The notes under the pieces are model-generated. The model worked only from the letters and a program-made list of their open reading frames with translations. It did no database searches and was not told where the DNA came from. Made by a program: the position numbers and the translations under genes. This document shows, piece by piece, positions 43,756-54,920 of a stretch of 64,000 nucleotides of DNA. Each line of letters starts with the position of its first letter. Position 1 is the first letter of the stretch. The stretch is from Canna indica (lineage: Eukaryota; Streptophyta; Magnoliopsida; Zingiberales; Cannaceae). The stretch covers positions 40,442,001 to 40,506,000 of the forward strand of contig CP136895.1 in assembly GCA_034359265.1 (NCBI GenBank). Reading direction: 5' to 3'.

Positions 43756-46119
43756 TGTAATACCCGGGGTTTCCTAATATAGAAATTTCATTGGTGTAGC
43801 CTATCGGATCGGGAACTAGCCGGATCGCGAGATCGCCGCGAGTAGCAAGTATAATTTTAATTTTAGACCCATTGTTGATGTTTGTGGAATGTATGTGTTG
43901 GTTGACTCAAGAAGGATTTAAATCGGGTTCGCGGGTCGAGTCGGGGCTCAATCTGGGTTTACATGGAGTCGAATGAGGGGGTTTAAGTGAAGAGGGGCAT
44001 TATTGTCACAAAAAAATGGAATAAACCCCTCACCCCAAGCCGCCGTGCGGCACAAGACAATTTGAGTCGCACGCATCTCGAGGTGAGGAGGGGAGGAGAA
44101 GGGAAGCTTTGGGCGGCGCCGGATCTGCGTCATCGTCGGAGAAATTGAGATCGTCTTCATCCCATCCATCCTCTTCTCTAGTCGAGGTGAGTGGATCGAA
44201 CCTGGTTATGTAGGGTAGGCGGGTAGCCGACCCAAAGTTTTAGGGATTTGCCGATTTCTCGAGTATTTTCGTCGATTCACCGAAACTTCTTCCGAGATTT
44301 GATTCTAGTATATACGTATGTTGTTAATATGAAGTTTTCTCGTAGTTTTCTTGGTGATTAGGGCCGGCCGCATGAAGGAAAAAAAGGCAAGGTCATGCCG
44401 AATTTTTTCCCAAATTTCCTAGAGTGGCCGAACCCTCTCGGATCTAATTCCTTTCATGGTTGACGGCTTGGTTCCCCTTGATCATGGCCGAAACCCTTTC
44501 CTTCCACCCTGGTTAACCTCGGCCGAGCATGAGTAACCTAGGTTAGGTTCGGCCGAGTGGGTGTGAGGAGGAGAAAGGGGCTCGATTTGGTTCATGCTTA
44601 CACGTAGAGTGTTAACTCACTTGTTACGTTATAGATTGCTCACTCAATATACGGATTGTTAGTAGTGGTATTGGAGATTATCATGTTATAGGGAAATATT
44701 CTTGACAGTACACACATGGTTAGGATAAAGTATAGCATGTGAATCATGGAATGCTTCAATTATTTCTAATGTTAGTGCCCAATCTTTGCCATGATTATAT
44801 CACTTGTTTCCTTGCTGGAATTTACTGATTAAATGCAAAATTTAATTACCTTATTGTTGAAATCATGCGATTATTTACGGTAGTAGCTGTAAGGTAATTT
44901 CTTTATAATTTATGTGTTGTGACATATTTGTGTTCTAACATTTCTACGCTTGTGACATGTAGTTTACACTTAAGGAATGTGGCGAATGACGCTAGATGAT
45001 TATAAGAAAACTATAGGGTGTTTAAATTGTCGAAAAAACTTGAGTGTGGACAAGCTAGGTTTCACACCTAGGGAACAATCAGTGACACTAGTGTGCGGTT
45101 GGCAAGGCCTGAAAAGAGAGGGCCGGATACGGGTGGATGCCCGGGGTTTAATTAAGGAAACTATAGAACACTCTGATTGTATATTGTGATTGAGATGGTC
45201 TACTGAGAAGTGTAATTAGTCGAACGATTGCTACACGACTCAGCGGTGATTAGGATCTTGAGATTGCACTAGCGGGCCCGCTAGGTGTTAGACCCGAGTG
45301 GTGGAGGGTCTTGAGATTTTGTTAGTGGGCCACGTTGACGGTAGACCTGAGTTGGGAGGGACTAGCTATCCCTAACCCAGAGGGTTCCTGAGACTAGTAG
45401 CCATCCTTGTCGATGGACCCGTGATTTGATTGTTTACATATTGCATGCCCCATTGGGCTGGTTCATGGCGGTCGATCTGGCCTGGTTTTGTAGGGAGGGG
45501 AAGCCTGGTAAGGCCGACCCCCCTCCCCCCCCTTTTTGCATACACATAGGCCTATAGTGGTCGAATGACATAGAGTTTTGGTAAGGGCCAAAGAGGTCGG
45601 TTTAATTACTTAGACAATTTGGCAAATTGGTTAGCTTAAATTCCTTATTTGTATCATACTATTATATATGTTACCTTATTGGGTATTTAAATGGAGGTTC
45701 GGAAGAACCACTCACTGAGTTCCTCATGAACTCACAGTTTATTGTTTTGTATTGCAGAGCCCGACCAGTGAGGTACGGCCTGGTGGCATGGTGCAGTTGA
45801 ATGGTAGGTGGAGGCACAAATATCGTAGCAGGCATCCATATAGTCGTAATCGTGCTGTTTAGGTTGTTGGTCATGCACTGAGTTGTCTTTTGTAAAACAT
45901 TTATTGTTTTCAAAACTTGAAATGTTTGAATTGAAAATTTGAGTTACTTCCTTTAAACTTAAAATTGTTTTGAATTTAATAAAGTGGTCGCCGTTTTATT
46001 TCATGATTCTCTGTTGGTTCAGTGTTGATTCTTTATGTGATTTATTAGTGCATGTGGTAGTCTTCGGGGTATTGACACATACCCTAGATGGTCACGCGAC
46101 CCTGAGTTGGGGCGTGACA
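43756..46119 (+). repeat. 5' LTR of the gypsy element, 2.36 kb
   Basis: It begins TGTAATACCCGGGG and ends GAGTTGGGGCGTGACA. GAGGGG and CCCCTC arms bracket an AATAAA-type promoter box (43986-44030). The GC-rich leader is followed by a consensus-like donor at 44187, and the candidate intron ends at 45757. A frame at 44977-45189 encodes nothing recognisable. The 3' LTR matches it at both ends but lacks about 1.4 kb of the middle. Confidence 0.9.
44187..45757 (+). other. Candidate intron within the gypsy 5' LTR
   Basis: Donor GTCGAG|GTGAGTGG at 44187 and acceptor TTTTGTATTGCAG|AGCCCG with AG at 45756-45757. The stem TGAGTTC-CTCAT-GAACTCA (45716-45734) immediately precedes the acceptor tract. Inside lie two related 66-bp units with the stems CTAGCGGG/CCCGCTAG (45269-45284, a perfect 16-bp palindrome) and AGTGG/CCAC (45323-45334). 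Splicing would bring the leader close to the PBS and gag start. The pattern recurs in the other gypsy LTRs of the window. Confidence 0.5.
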
Positions 46120-46123
46120 AAGT

Positions 46124-46135
46124 TGGTATCAGAGC
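46124..46135 (+). other. Primer-binding site of the gypsy element
   Basis: TGGTATCAGAGC, a perfect match to the tRNA-iMet 3' end complement used by most plant chromoviruses, four bases after the LTR end. Confidence 0.9.
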
Positions 46136-46332
46136 ATTTGGTTAGGTCTTGACTACGACTAGGAATTGGGTACTGAATGAGGCATATGCTAGCATGCCTA
46201 CATACGGTATAGTTATTCTATGAGATCAGGCAACCACGACTGCACTCAGCGCACCATACGGTTAGTAATTTAAATTATAGTTGAATGAGTTGTTTAATAT
46301 TAACGGTAAAATAATTTTTTTATGGTAGTGTG

Positions 46333-47550
46333 ATGGAGACCCGTAATGTTGCACTAAGTGGTAGCGGCAGCAATTCCACTGAACGCCGGGGCCAAGGCCG
46401 AGGTCGGGGCCGTGGGAGAGAATAGTCAGAGGAAGAGGGACAGGATTCTGCAGTTGTTTAGCTACAAGCTCAGGTAGCTCAGTTGACAGAGGCGCTCCGC
46501 AGGGAGCAGGAGTTAAGGCAGCATATGCAACAGCAACCGCAACAGCAACTGCCGCTGTTACCGGTGATACCCGTGATACCAGAGGTGATGGAGCCAGTAA
46601 TGCCAACGGTCAAGGTTTCAGGGGCCCCCACCTATGCAAACTTTGTTAAATTGAGGCCGGCGGTATTCACCGGGACAGATAAGCAGGTAGAGGTCACCGA
46701 TTTTCTGGGTGACTGCTATGAGCTGTGTGTAGAACTTGGATGTTCATTTGAGGCGGCGGCTCGTATGGTAAGCCTACAGCTCAGGGGACCCACCAAGAAC
46801 TGGCTGCACACGTGGAGGGACCGCAAGGCAACGGATGCACCACCCCCTATGTGGGAAGAGTTCAGGGCAATCGTAGTGGAGCAGTACTTACCACTGAGTG
46901 TTTGTGATAAGTAGGCAATGGACTTTGAGATGCTACGTCAAATGGATGGTATGACTATGTCAAATTACGAGATGGAGTTCATTAGGCTTTCTAAGTAACA
47001 CGCAACACTAGTGGCCACTGAGACCGCCAGGGTCAAGAGGTTCATTGGGGGGTTGAGACCACAGATCAGCAGAAGCATCCATTATACCAAGGACACCACA
47101 TTTGCTCGGGTAGTGGATGAGGCACTTTGGAAGGAAGCACTGGTGTCGTTCGAGAAATTTGATGGGCCCGCAACAAAGAAATTTCGCCCTCAAGGATCTA
47201 GAGGTAGGCCGTGGAATTCAGAGGGGACTACAATCGCCGCAGAGCACCAGTAGAGTCATGGGCACAGCAGTAATAGGGGCCGTGGAGGCCTAGGGTCAGG
47301 GGCGATGAGGCAGGAAGAGACAGGCAGCGCCACTCAGAAGTCAGACATGCCGCAGTGTGGTCGTTGTAACAGGAAACACTGGGGGTAGGTTGGACACTTT
47401 AGGAAAGATTGTTCGGATAGAGGTGGCCAGAGATCTGAGTCGTCGAAAGGAAAAATGCCGATGTTAGTGGGGTCAGTGGCACAGGAAGGTCAGATGCAGA
47501 GCAGGGGGCCACAAGCTAGCCATTTTGAGAGACTGTCTACTAGAGTCTAG
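46333..47550 (+). pseudogene. Gypsy gag, with stops
   Basis: It starts METRNVALSGSG. A Gln-rich stretch is followed by the capsid region (PAVFTGTDKQVEVTDFLGD, then AARMVSLQLRGPTKNWLH and W-EEF). RLSK, a stop, VATETARVKRFIGGLRPQIS and ARVVDEALW follow, as in plant chromovirus gag. A zinc knuckle CGRC-x4-H-(stop)-GHFRKDC lies at 47355-47415. Stops at 46459, about 46912, 46996, 47251, 47386 and 47549 share one frame with intact flanks. They are therefore substitutions, several being TAG where relatives have CAG. Confidence 0.9.
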
Positions 47551-47553
47551 GCC

Positions 47554-48162
47554 ATGAATTGTGATGGAGCAGAGGCATCTAAAGCGGTGGTAACAGGTAC
47601 TATTTTAGTCAGTTCATCTGCTGCTTATGGTGTGTTTGATTCGGATGCCACGCACTCGTTCGTATCTGCCAAATTTGCTGCTGGATTACCTATGACACCT
47701 TCTTTGCTTGATGTGTTGTATGTCGTGTCTACGCCTACGGGCAATACACTAATAGCCGGAACAATTTTCCATGACTGCGAGGTGCTCATATGCGATCATC
47801 CATTAAGGGCAAAGTTGACACTTCTACCTATGCTTGAATTAGATGTCATACTCAGCATGGATTGGCTGGTGGATCACTTTGCATCAATGGATTATAGGGC
47901 TAAGACTGTTATTTTCAGTAAGCTCGGGTTGCCGCAATTTATCTTCCAAGAAGATGCAAGGGGTGAGCCTATGGGAGTCATCTCAGCCCTGAAGGCTCGT
48001 AAGTTACTCATAGGCGGCTGTCAGTCCTTCTTGGCCTTTATATCAGTGGCCAAGGAGAATAGCAACCCGGTAGGGAACGTCGAAGAAACATCGGTGGTTC
48101 GCGAGTTCCCCGACGTCTTTCCCGAAGAGCTACCTGGTCTGTCGCCAAGAAGGGAAATATAA
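47554..48162 (+). pseudogene. Gypsy aspartic protease region
   Basis: The retropepsin domain that cuts the polyprotein. The active-site motif appears as GVFDSDATHSFVS at about 47631-47670: the expected DSG(A/S)T has become DSDAT, a G-to-D change (GGT to GAT) that should abolish catalysis. Downstream features are typical: LLDVLYVVSTPTG, LLPMLELDVILSMDWL, and then the linker REFPDVFPEELPGLSP just before RT. Ends at a TAA where relatives continue into RT. Confidence 0.85.
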
Positions 48163-48535
48163 TTCTACATTGATTTATAGCCTGGGGTGAAGCCGATCTC
48201 CATCCCACCTTATAGGATGGCACCGGCCGAACTCAGGGAGTTAAAAACGCAGTTGCAAGAGTTGCTGGACTTGGGCTTCATCCGATCGAGCGTGCCACCG
48301 TGGGGTGCTCCGGTGCTCTTTGTGAAGAAGAAAGACGGATCCATGCACATGTGTATCAACTATAGGCAGCTTAACAAAGAGACGATCAAGAATCGTTACC
48401 CACTGCCAAGGATAGATGACTTGTTCAACCAACTGCAGGGGGCACAATGGTTTTTAAAGATCGATTTAAGGTCTAGATACCATCAACTGAGGATTCGGGA
48501 CTGCGATGTGCCTAATACTGCCTTCCGGATACTTT
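48163..48535 (+). pseudogene. Gypsy reverse transcriptase, N-terminal part, truncated by copia B
   Basis: After FYIDL and a TAG come the standard RT starts: [78 protein letters not shown] and [16 protein letters not shown]. The sequence then breaks at about 48535 into copia B. The catalytic YxDD block and roughly 80 codons are missing at the junction and do not reappear at 54051. The copia insertion was therefore accompanied by a deletion. Confidence 0.9.
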
Positions 48536-48540
48536 AATGA

Positions 48541-50959
48541 CATTTTCGTAAATAAGTGAATCTTTCATGATATTTATAGATTTCATTCAAACTTCCAAAA
48601 TACCAAGATATGAGCATTTAAAGCATGTATATCAAGTTTGAAGTGAAACTAATGTCATTTAATCAAGATATGAACTTAACACGATTTCATTCAAAGTATG
48701 CTTGAAAATATGAAAATGCTAAGTATCAAATTTTGCTATTTACTCATGTTTTCTCTAACTTAGGCACTTGGACATCTAACATGAGTGAATCTAAGTATAC
48801 GAGTCAAGTTTGGGTTGAAAATGAGGTTTCTAAGTCACTTTTTGACATAAGTCAAAGTATACTTCAAGTTTTCAAAAATCAAACTTTTAAATTCATACAA
48901 AATCATATTTTTGATGAATTTTTTTGAAACTTTAATTGGACAAACTAGATTTTTCAAGGAATCTACAGGTTCAAGAATTAGTCAAAAATCAGTTTCCTAT
49001 AAATTCATAAAATTCTTGAAAGTCCAGAGTCATTTTCGTAAAATTTAGGTGTTTTTCCGAAAGTTATCATTTTTATTCAAACTTTTCAGATATCGCTGAA
49101 TGGTCATTTGGAATACATGTGTCAAGTTTGAGCTCAAAATGAATTTTCAAAGTCCACTTTTCAATCGATCTCGATTTCAACCAAAAGCTCATTTTTTCAA
49201 AATATCGCTCAAGTTATCAAAATTATTTTTAGATATAATTTTATTCAAAGAATAGTGAGAACGATATTAGAAATGAAATCAAAATAGTATACACAATGTT
49301 TCATTGGAAGTTTTCAACGAAAAATCAAAGTATCAGAAAAATTGATATTTCAAGAAGGTGATATTTGCATTTCTGAAATCCAACTTCAAAATTCCATTAT
49401 AAATCCGATTGTTGATGAAAATTTTTGAAATTTTTACTGAATAAACTAGATTTTCCAGTGAAGGTGTAGTTTCAATAATCAGTTAAAAAGGATTTTTTTA
49501 CATTTTTCTAAAAATAACTGAAAATGCTGAAATTTCAATGGCATTTTCGTAACTTTTAGTCATTTTTCAAAACATGCTCAGTTTTCATTCAAACTTTTAT
49601 GACACCATAAAATGATCATGTAAAGAGTGTATGTTAAGTTTGAAATGAAAATTATGTCCTTAAGTCAAGATATCAATCTAGCATGGTTTCATTTCAAAAC
49701 TAAACTAGTTATCATGAAACTTGCTAAGTGTCAATCTTATTATTTACTCATGGTTTTTCAAACTTAAACCTATGGATACTTAACATGAGTAAATCTAAAC
49801 ATGTTCCTCAAATATGGATTGAAAATGAGATCTCTAAGTCAATTTGTTGACTTGGGTCAACTTGGTTCAAAAGAGATTATCATGAAATGACATATGTGTC
49901 ATTTTATCTACATCCATATGAATTTCTCATTCTAAGAGCATGGAAACATGTCATACCTATTTCTAAACATGTTTATGAAGTTTGGACTTAAAATGAAGTG
50001 TCCAAGTCGATTTGTTGACTTGGATCAAACTTTTCCAAGCTTAAGTACCCTAAAATGATCTAGTTATCACCTTGTTCATCTACACATGAATTTTTAAGTT
50101 TAAACACCTAGAATCATATCATGTGTGTATCTAAATATATTTATTGGGTGTTTACTCAAAATGAGGTCTCTAATAAAGAATTTCAACCTAGTCCAATTTC
50201 ATGAAATTGTCTAGTTATCATGATTTTTTCTACTCATGAAAATTCAAACATTTATCATGCAAAATCAATCATGAATATATAGAGACATCATTAAAGCATG
50301 AATATTCAAGTATTATATTAAGATTTTTGCAAAAACGAACTCATACCTCATTCTTGAAAATTTTCCCAAACTTTTTATTTTCTTTCCAAATTCAATCTAC
50401 TAGCCTTCCATCAATATTTTTAACTTGCAAGTAGACTTCATTAGTAGATTTAATAAAAATAAAGCTACTAGCAAGCAACTCAAACCAAATAGCAAAGAGA
50501 AGAATCAAGTATCATTTTCAAAGTTCACTTTGCTAAATAGTTTGAAATTCGTTTTAAATGAAATCAAGTGATACCAAAATGAATTTTAAGAGATCACAAA
50601 AATAATAAATATGAAAACATGATCTCCAATCCTTCCTATTGGTTGAAAACTGAAAGGTCATAATAAGCCTATGATTTAGAATCGTAAGGTCGCATGAGCT
50701 CGTTATAGGCCACATAGGTCTCCGAAGAGATCGGAAATCAAAAAATCAAAAATTATTTGAAATATATTAAGAGCGGGGAAAATCAATTAATTTTTAGCAT
50801 ATCATAAACACCAACTTCAAACACACAAGTAGAGAAAAGGTGATGATACCAAGTGATTTAGATGCCAACCTTACTAAGGTATCAAGATGACTTGAAGTTG
50901 CAACTTTGAAATGGTATAATCTTTGAATCCTCAAGCAACTTCAATCGACCAACTTCATC
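48541..50959 (-). other. Non-coding interior of copia B with about 510-bp diverged tandem repeats
   Basis: No gene. A phrase CATTCAAACTT…ATGANCATNTAAAGNATGTATNTNAAGTTTGA recurs at about 48580, 49070 and 49585, a spacing near 500 bp, each time after CATTTTCGTAA-like sequence. Its complement aligns with 60790-60950 of element C. AT content is high. Confidence 0.6.
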
Positions 50960-52372
50960 TCACCCTTGTGTGGTAGCTCCTCCTACAATAGAGCAAGAAA
51001 CCTTTGGTACCCAAATGGCTTTGGGTCTTTGGGGGTTAGTTGGCCTAGATATTCAAAGTGTCTTAGCAACACTTGGATTCTTCTTAAATGCACAATCATA
51101 GATTGCATGGCCATATGTACCACAGCAAAAACAATGTCTATGAAACTTTTTATTTTCCCTATGGACATGTGATTTATCACTAGAATGCTTGACATGTGAG
51201 CTATGATGAACATGAGCATTCTTAAACGAAACATTCTTCTTTTGAACATGAGGTTTAATGGTAGAATGCTTAGCATGGGAATGATGATGAACATTGGCAT
51301 TCTTTACATAAGTATTTCTCATTCTAGTGTTCTTAGTAGATGAAGCATTTTTGAATTCATTTACTTTCTTATTCAAGAAAATAACCTCACTTTTCAAATC
51401 ATTCATGGATTTTTAATAGCATGCAATTGAGTTTTTAACATGCTATTTTTATTCTTTAAATTATCATTTTATGTTTCAAGTCCTTAATATCAAGTTTCAT
51501 ATCATCATGGCATGAATCAAATGACCTAGATTTCAATTTTTCATTTTCCAATTTGAACTCATGCAAGCAAGAATTAAGCGTCACTTTTTCTTTCTTTAAC
51601 CTTTTATTTCCTTATCCTTTTTAATTAATAAGACATACATGTTTTTGTACTCGTCTATTAATTCATCACAAAGCAAATCATGAGAGCTAGATGAGTTAGT
51701 GCTATTATTTTCATTAATACAACTAGAAGGAGAATGGTGTATCTCATTGTTATCATTCATGAGGCAATCTTTTGAGATGGCTTCATAGTCATGGCAAAAG
51801 GATACTTCATTTAAATAAGATGATGATGTGGAAGCATTTGACCTCTTCTTCGTCTTGTTCTTCATGGAAGGGTAATTTTTCTTCACATGCCCATTTTCCT
51901 TGCATGTATGACACGCTACCTTCCTTTTTCGGCTCTTGAAGCTACTCCTTTGACTAGAAGAGCTATATGCATCAAAACCAAGATTAGGGGTAGATGAATG
52001 ACCATTGTCATCACTACCTTCATTAGAAGTGCCAATCTTTTCGGTCTTGGTATAATCATATAAAATATTTAAAGTGGCACATAAATCAAAAGCCGTAGAA
52101 CAATGCATGACTTTTTCAAGGATGTTATTTGGTATGGCACAAGATATGCAATTCATGGCTTCTCTATTAAATTGAAACATTTTCTTGTCAAGTTCACTCC
52201 AATCATGCATGTCAACCTTAGGATAAGTGTATTCAAATTTCAACATGTTATAAATACCAAAACCTCTAGTCTTTAAGAAGGAGTACATCCTAGACTTCCA
52301 AAGACCAAAGTTTGATTCATCGAACCTAGGAGGTGAAGACGCTAAACTCTCTAGTGTCATTTTTCGGATCAA
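50960..52372 (-). pseudogene. Copia B gag (UBN2 type) with two zinc knuckles, broken
   Basis: It starts MIRKMTLESLASSPPRFDES and contains NFGLWKSRMYSFLK, then a first knuckle CHTCKENGHVKKNYP (final Cys to Tyr) near 51895. A Ser/Asn-rich, then charged coiled-coil region follows. A second knuckle CFCCGTYGHAIYDC is at about 51080-51120. The coiled coil is broken at about 51600, and a TAG near 51053 replaces Trp of the element-C homologue. A duplicated His-rich stretch (HVHHSSHVKHSSDKSHV after HHHSHAKHSTIKPHV) is specific to this copy. Confidence 0.85.
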
Positions 52373-52415
52373 GAGACGATGTAGAGGAGATGGTGAAATC
52401 TCAATCTACGACCCG

Positions 52416-52427
52416 CTCTAATACCAA
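52416..52427 (-). other. Primer-binding site of copia B
   Basis: The plus strand reads GCTCTAATACCA; the complement TGGTATTAGAGC differs from the tRNA-iMet PBS by one base (C to T), with two bases between it and the LTR at 52430. Confidence 0.8.
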
Positions 52428-52429
52428 TT

Positions 52430-54050
52430 GTTGGTGAAATGGCCACACTGGAGGGGGGGTGAATAGTGTGTTAACTAAATCTTATCACCTAAATTCGATT
52501 TTAAACGTTTCTTAGATTACTTAGGCAATTCACGATTGAATGACTAAATGCGGAAGCGACAAATGATAAATCAATTAATACAAATAAGATATCAATGCTA
52601 ACACAATGATTTATAGTGGTTCAGTCCCAATGCCTACTCTACTACCTAAGCACCCCGCTTAGGATTTTCAAACTAAAGTTTACTAGATTAATCTTGTTTC
52701 CCTTACAACGAGGACTTTGACCCGAAGAGTCTCACTCTCAACCTAATGCACTTCCATACCCGAAAGTCTCCGCCTGTCTTACCAAGAGCACTCTTCCACC
52801 TCAACCTAAAGGACAACTCAACTAATCCTAGTAAACTAAGTTTACACCGGTGGAATTAAGCCTCAAACACAAAGGCAACCACCCAATTTCAAGACCTAAC
52901 AACCTAAGTCTTCACAAGCTCAAATCCAATGAAATAAATAAGAAAATATACAAGTAATGGAGCAAAAATACAACAATACAAATACTTAGCTCCAACACAA
53001 TGAATCCTAGCTCCTCTTGATGCCTTGATGATGAATCAAATCAAGCTTGAAGGCAAACTCAAGAAATGAGAGATCAAACTAGGATTTCTCCAAGTAATGG
53101 CTCAATGAAAGCTTGGAAATGATCAAGGATGGCTCAATGAAGTGTAGGAGTGATCAAAAGTATCAAAGGAAGGCTGAGGCATAGGTATTTATAGAGCCAT
53201 GAAGAAGGCTCGGGTGAAGCACCGCTCAACGGCACGAAAACTAGCCGTTTTCCGCCTTTCGGTCGATCGTCGGTCGACAGACCGAGCGATCGCCGAGCGA
53301 CCGAAGGCAATCTGCCACTTTTGGGCAACGTTCGGTCGACCAGTCAGTCGACCGAACCTGGGCAGGGCAGATTTCTTTGCCTTGTCGTTTATTTTTTGGT
53401 CCCGTATTCGCTAAGTCTACTTATATAATATTTTTTAACTTCAGGTTAATAACTTTAAAACATAAATGTTATTTAAGAATTACCTCTCATTTGGATTTAA
53501 TAAAAATATCTAAAAAATCAAAATCCTTAAGAATCAAAATCCAATTTTTGGGGTCTAGTACAAATTTCTGAAAAATGAAAATTCTCTAATCTTCCGGGTC
53601 AAGTATGGGTAGGCTAAAGGCTTCCAAAAAAATCCTTAAAAATACCTCGTTATCTAATTTTAACCCAAGGAACAATTACCATCATTTTTTGTGTCAAGAA
53701 AATGTCTAGGTCATATAGCCCTCCAAGGAGTTTCCTAGGCTTAGTGAATTTTCATGGCGGTTTTTGGGTTTTCATGTTTTGGGATTTGGGTTTGGTTTTT
53801 GGGTTCTTTACATCATAAAGAGGGTTACATCACATGCTAGACACCCTAAACCTAAAACCTAACTTTCCGAAGAATCTCGAGCGTCGACGAGCGTCCTTGC
53901 CGATTTCTCTGATTTCTTTAATTTTTCCGATCGGGGACGTCATGCGCTAACTGACTTGGAACCTGAAAGATTTCTCAATGAAACATTAGTTCCATATTTG
54001 TTATCATCAAAACCGAGATTAAGACCAAGGTAGAAAATCTTAGGCCAACA
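52430..54050 (-). repeat. 5' LTR of copia B, uninterrupted, 1.62 kb
   Basis: On the plus strand it runs from TGTTGGTGAAATGGCC to TTAGGCCAACA. Palindromes of the GGTCGACC type lie at 53258-53362 and TATTTATA at 53190-53197. This copy is the reference that proves how the split LTR of element C joins. It is followed by GATCC, but the opposite flank is deleted, so no duplication can be scored. Confidence 0.9.
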
Positions 54051-54920
54051 GATCCCGTAAAGGTGGAGGTTGTACAGAACTGGAGGCGACCGACCAGCGT
54101 GACTGAGATCCGCAGTTTCCTTGGGTTGGCCGAGTATTACCGAAAGTTTGTAGAAAAATTCTCCAGGATTGCAGCCCCTTTGACTCGGCTAACTCAGAAA
54201 AATGTCAACCTTGCATGACATGACAAGTGTGAGGCAAGCTTTCAGAAGCTCAAAGAGTACTTGACGTCAGCACCCGTATTGGCCATACCTTCAGTCTCGG
54301 GAGGATTCATGGTCTACTGCGATGCCTCTCGGGTTGGCCTGGGCTGTGTTCTGATGCAGTTTGGCAGAGTCATAGCCTATGCGTCTCATCAGCTAAAGGT
54401 TCATGAGAAGTACTACCCGACACATGACCTAGAGCTGGCGGTAGGGGTTTTCGCACTAAAGCTCTAGCGGCACTACCTGTACGGGGAGGCCTGCGAGATC
54501 TATACTAATCACAAGAGCCTTCAGTACTTGCTTACCCAGAAGGAGCTAAACCTCAGGCAGAGGAGGTGGCTGGAGCTCCTAAAGGACTATGACTGCTCTA
54601 TTATGTATCACCCAGGGAAAGCCAATGTAGTGGCAAATGCTCTGAGCAGAAACTCCATGGGCAGCTTGGCCCATTTGGCAATCAAGGAGAAGGCCACTAG
54701 CTCAGGAACTAGCACTGTGTCTGGATGGGGGAGCAGTCATGTCTGTATCAGATTCGGGTACCCTGGTGGCATACCTGCGAGTACAGTCCACCTAGGTGGA
54801 CATGTTGCGTGCCGCGCAGGAGAAGGATGCATTTTGTTCACTGGCAAAGGGATCTGGTCCGTAGAGGTGATGCATATGAGGGTTTTAGGGTTGACTCAAA
54901 GGGTGTCCTAAGGTTTAGAG
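54051..54920 (+). pseudogene. Gypsy RT C-terminus and RNase H
   Basis: The gypsy frame resumes with VKVEVVQNWRRPTSVTEIRS and FLGLAEYYRKFVEKFS. RNase H follows: [50 protein letters not shown], a TAG, RHYLYG, then [11 protein letters not shown] and [20 protein letters not shown]. DASxxGLG and the NHKSL block hold the catalytic residues. Stops at 54216 (TGA) and 54465 (TAG) fall on Trp positions of relatives. After about 54690 the frame is disturbed. Confidence 0.9.

Larger units (their letters stand above)
48536..54050 (-). mobile_element. Copia element B, gag-only type, minus strand, 3' end lost
   Basis: In minus order: 5' LTR (54050-52430), PBS (52427-52416), gag (52372 to about 50960) and a long non-coding region (to 48541). 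There is no pol. Gag, LTR and the non-coding region all align with element C (58220-61640). The copy ends at the point equivalent to about 60945 of C, so PPT and 3' LTR are missing. The 54050 end is a clean LTR terminus (CCAACA); the 48536 end is a deletion junction. Confidence 0.85.

Noticed and set aside
44640..44665. TAGTAGTG as the missing right terminus of CACTA1 or CACTA3
   Set aside because: It lies inside the gypsy 5' LTR, whose termini and target duplication are identified, and no sub-terminal repeats accompany it.
44977..45189. 70-codon plus-strand frame in the gypsy LTR
   Set aside because: It lies within the candidate LTR intron, has no recognisable domain, and is not matched in the other LTRs.
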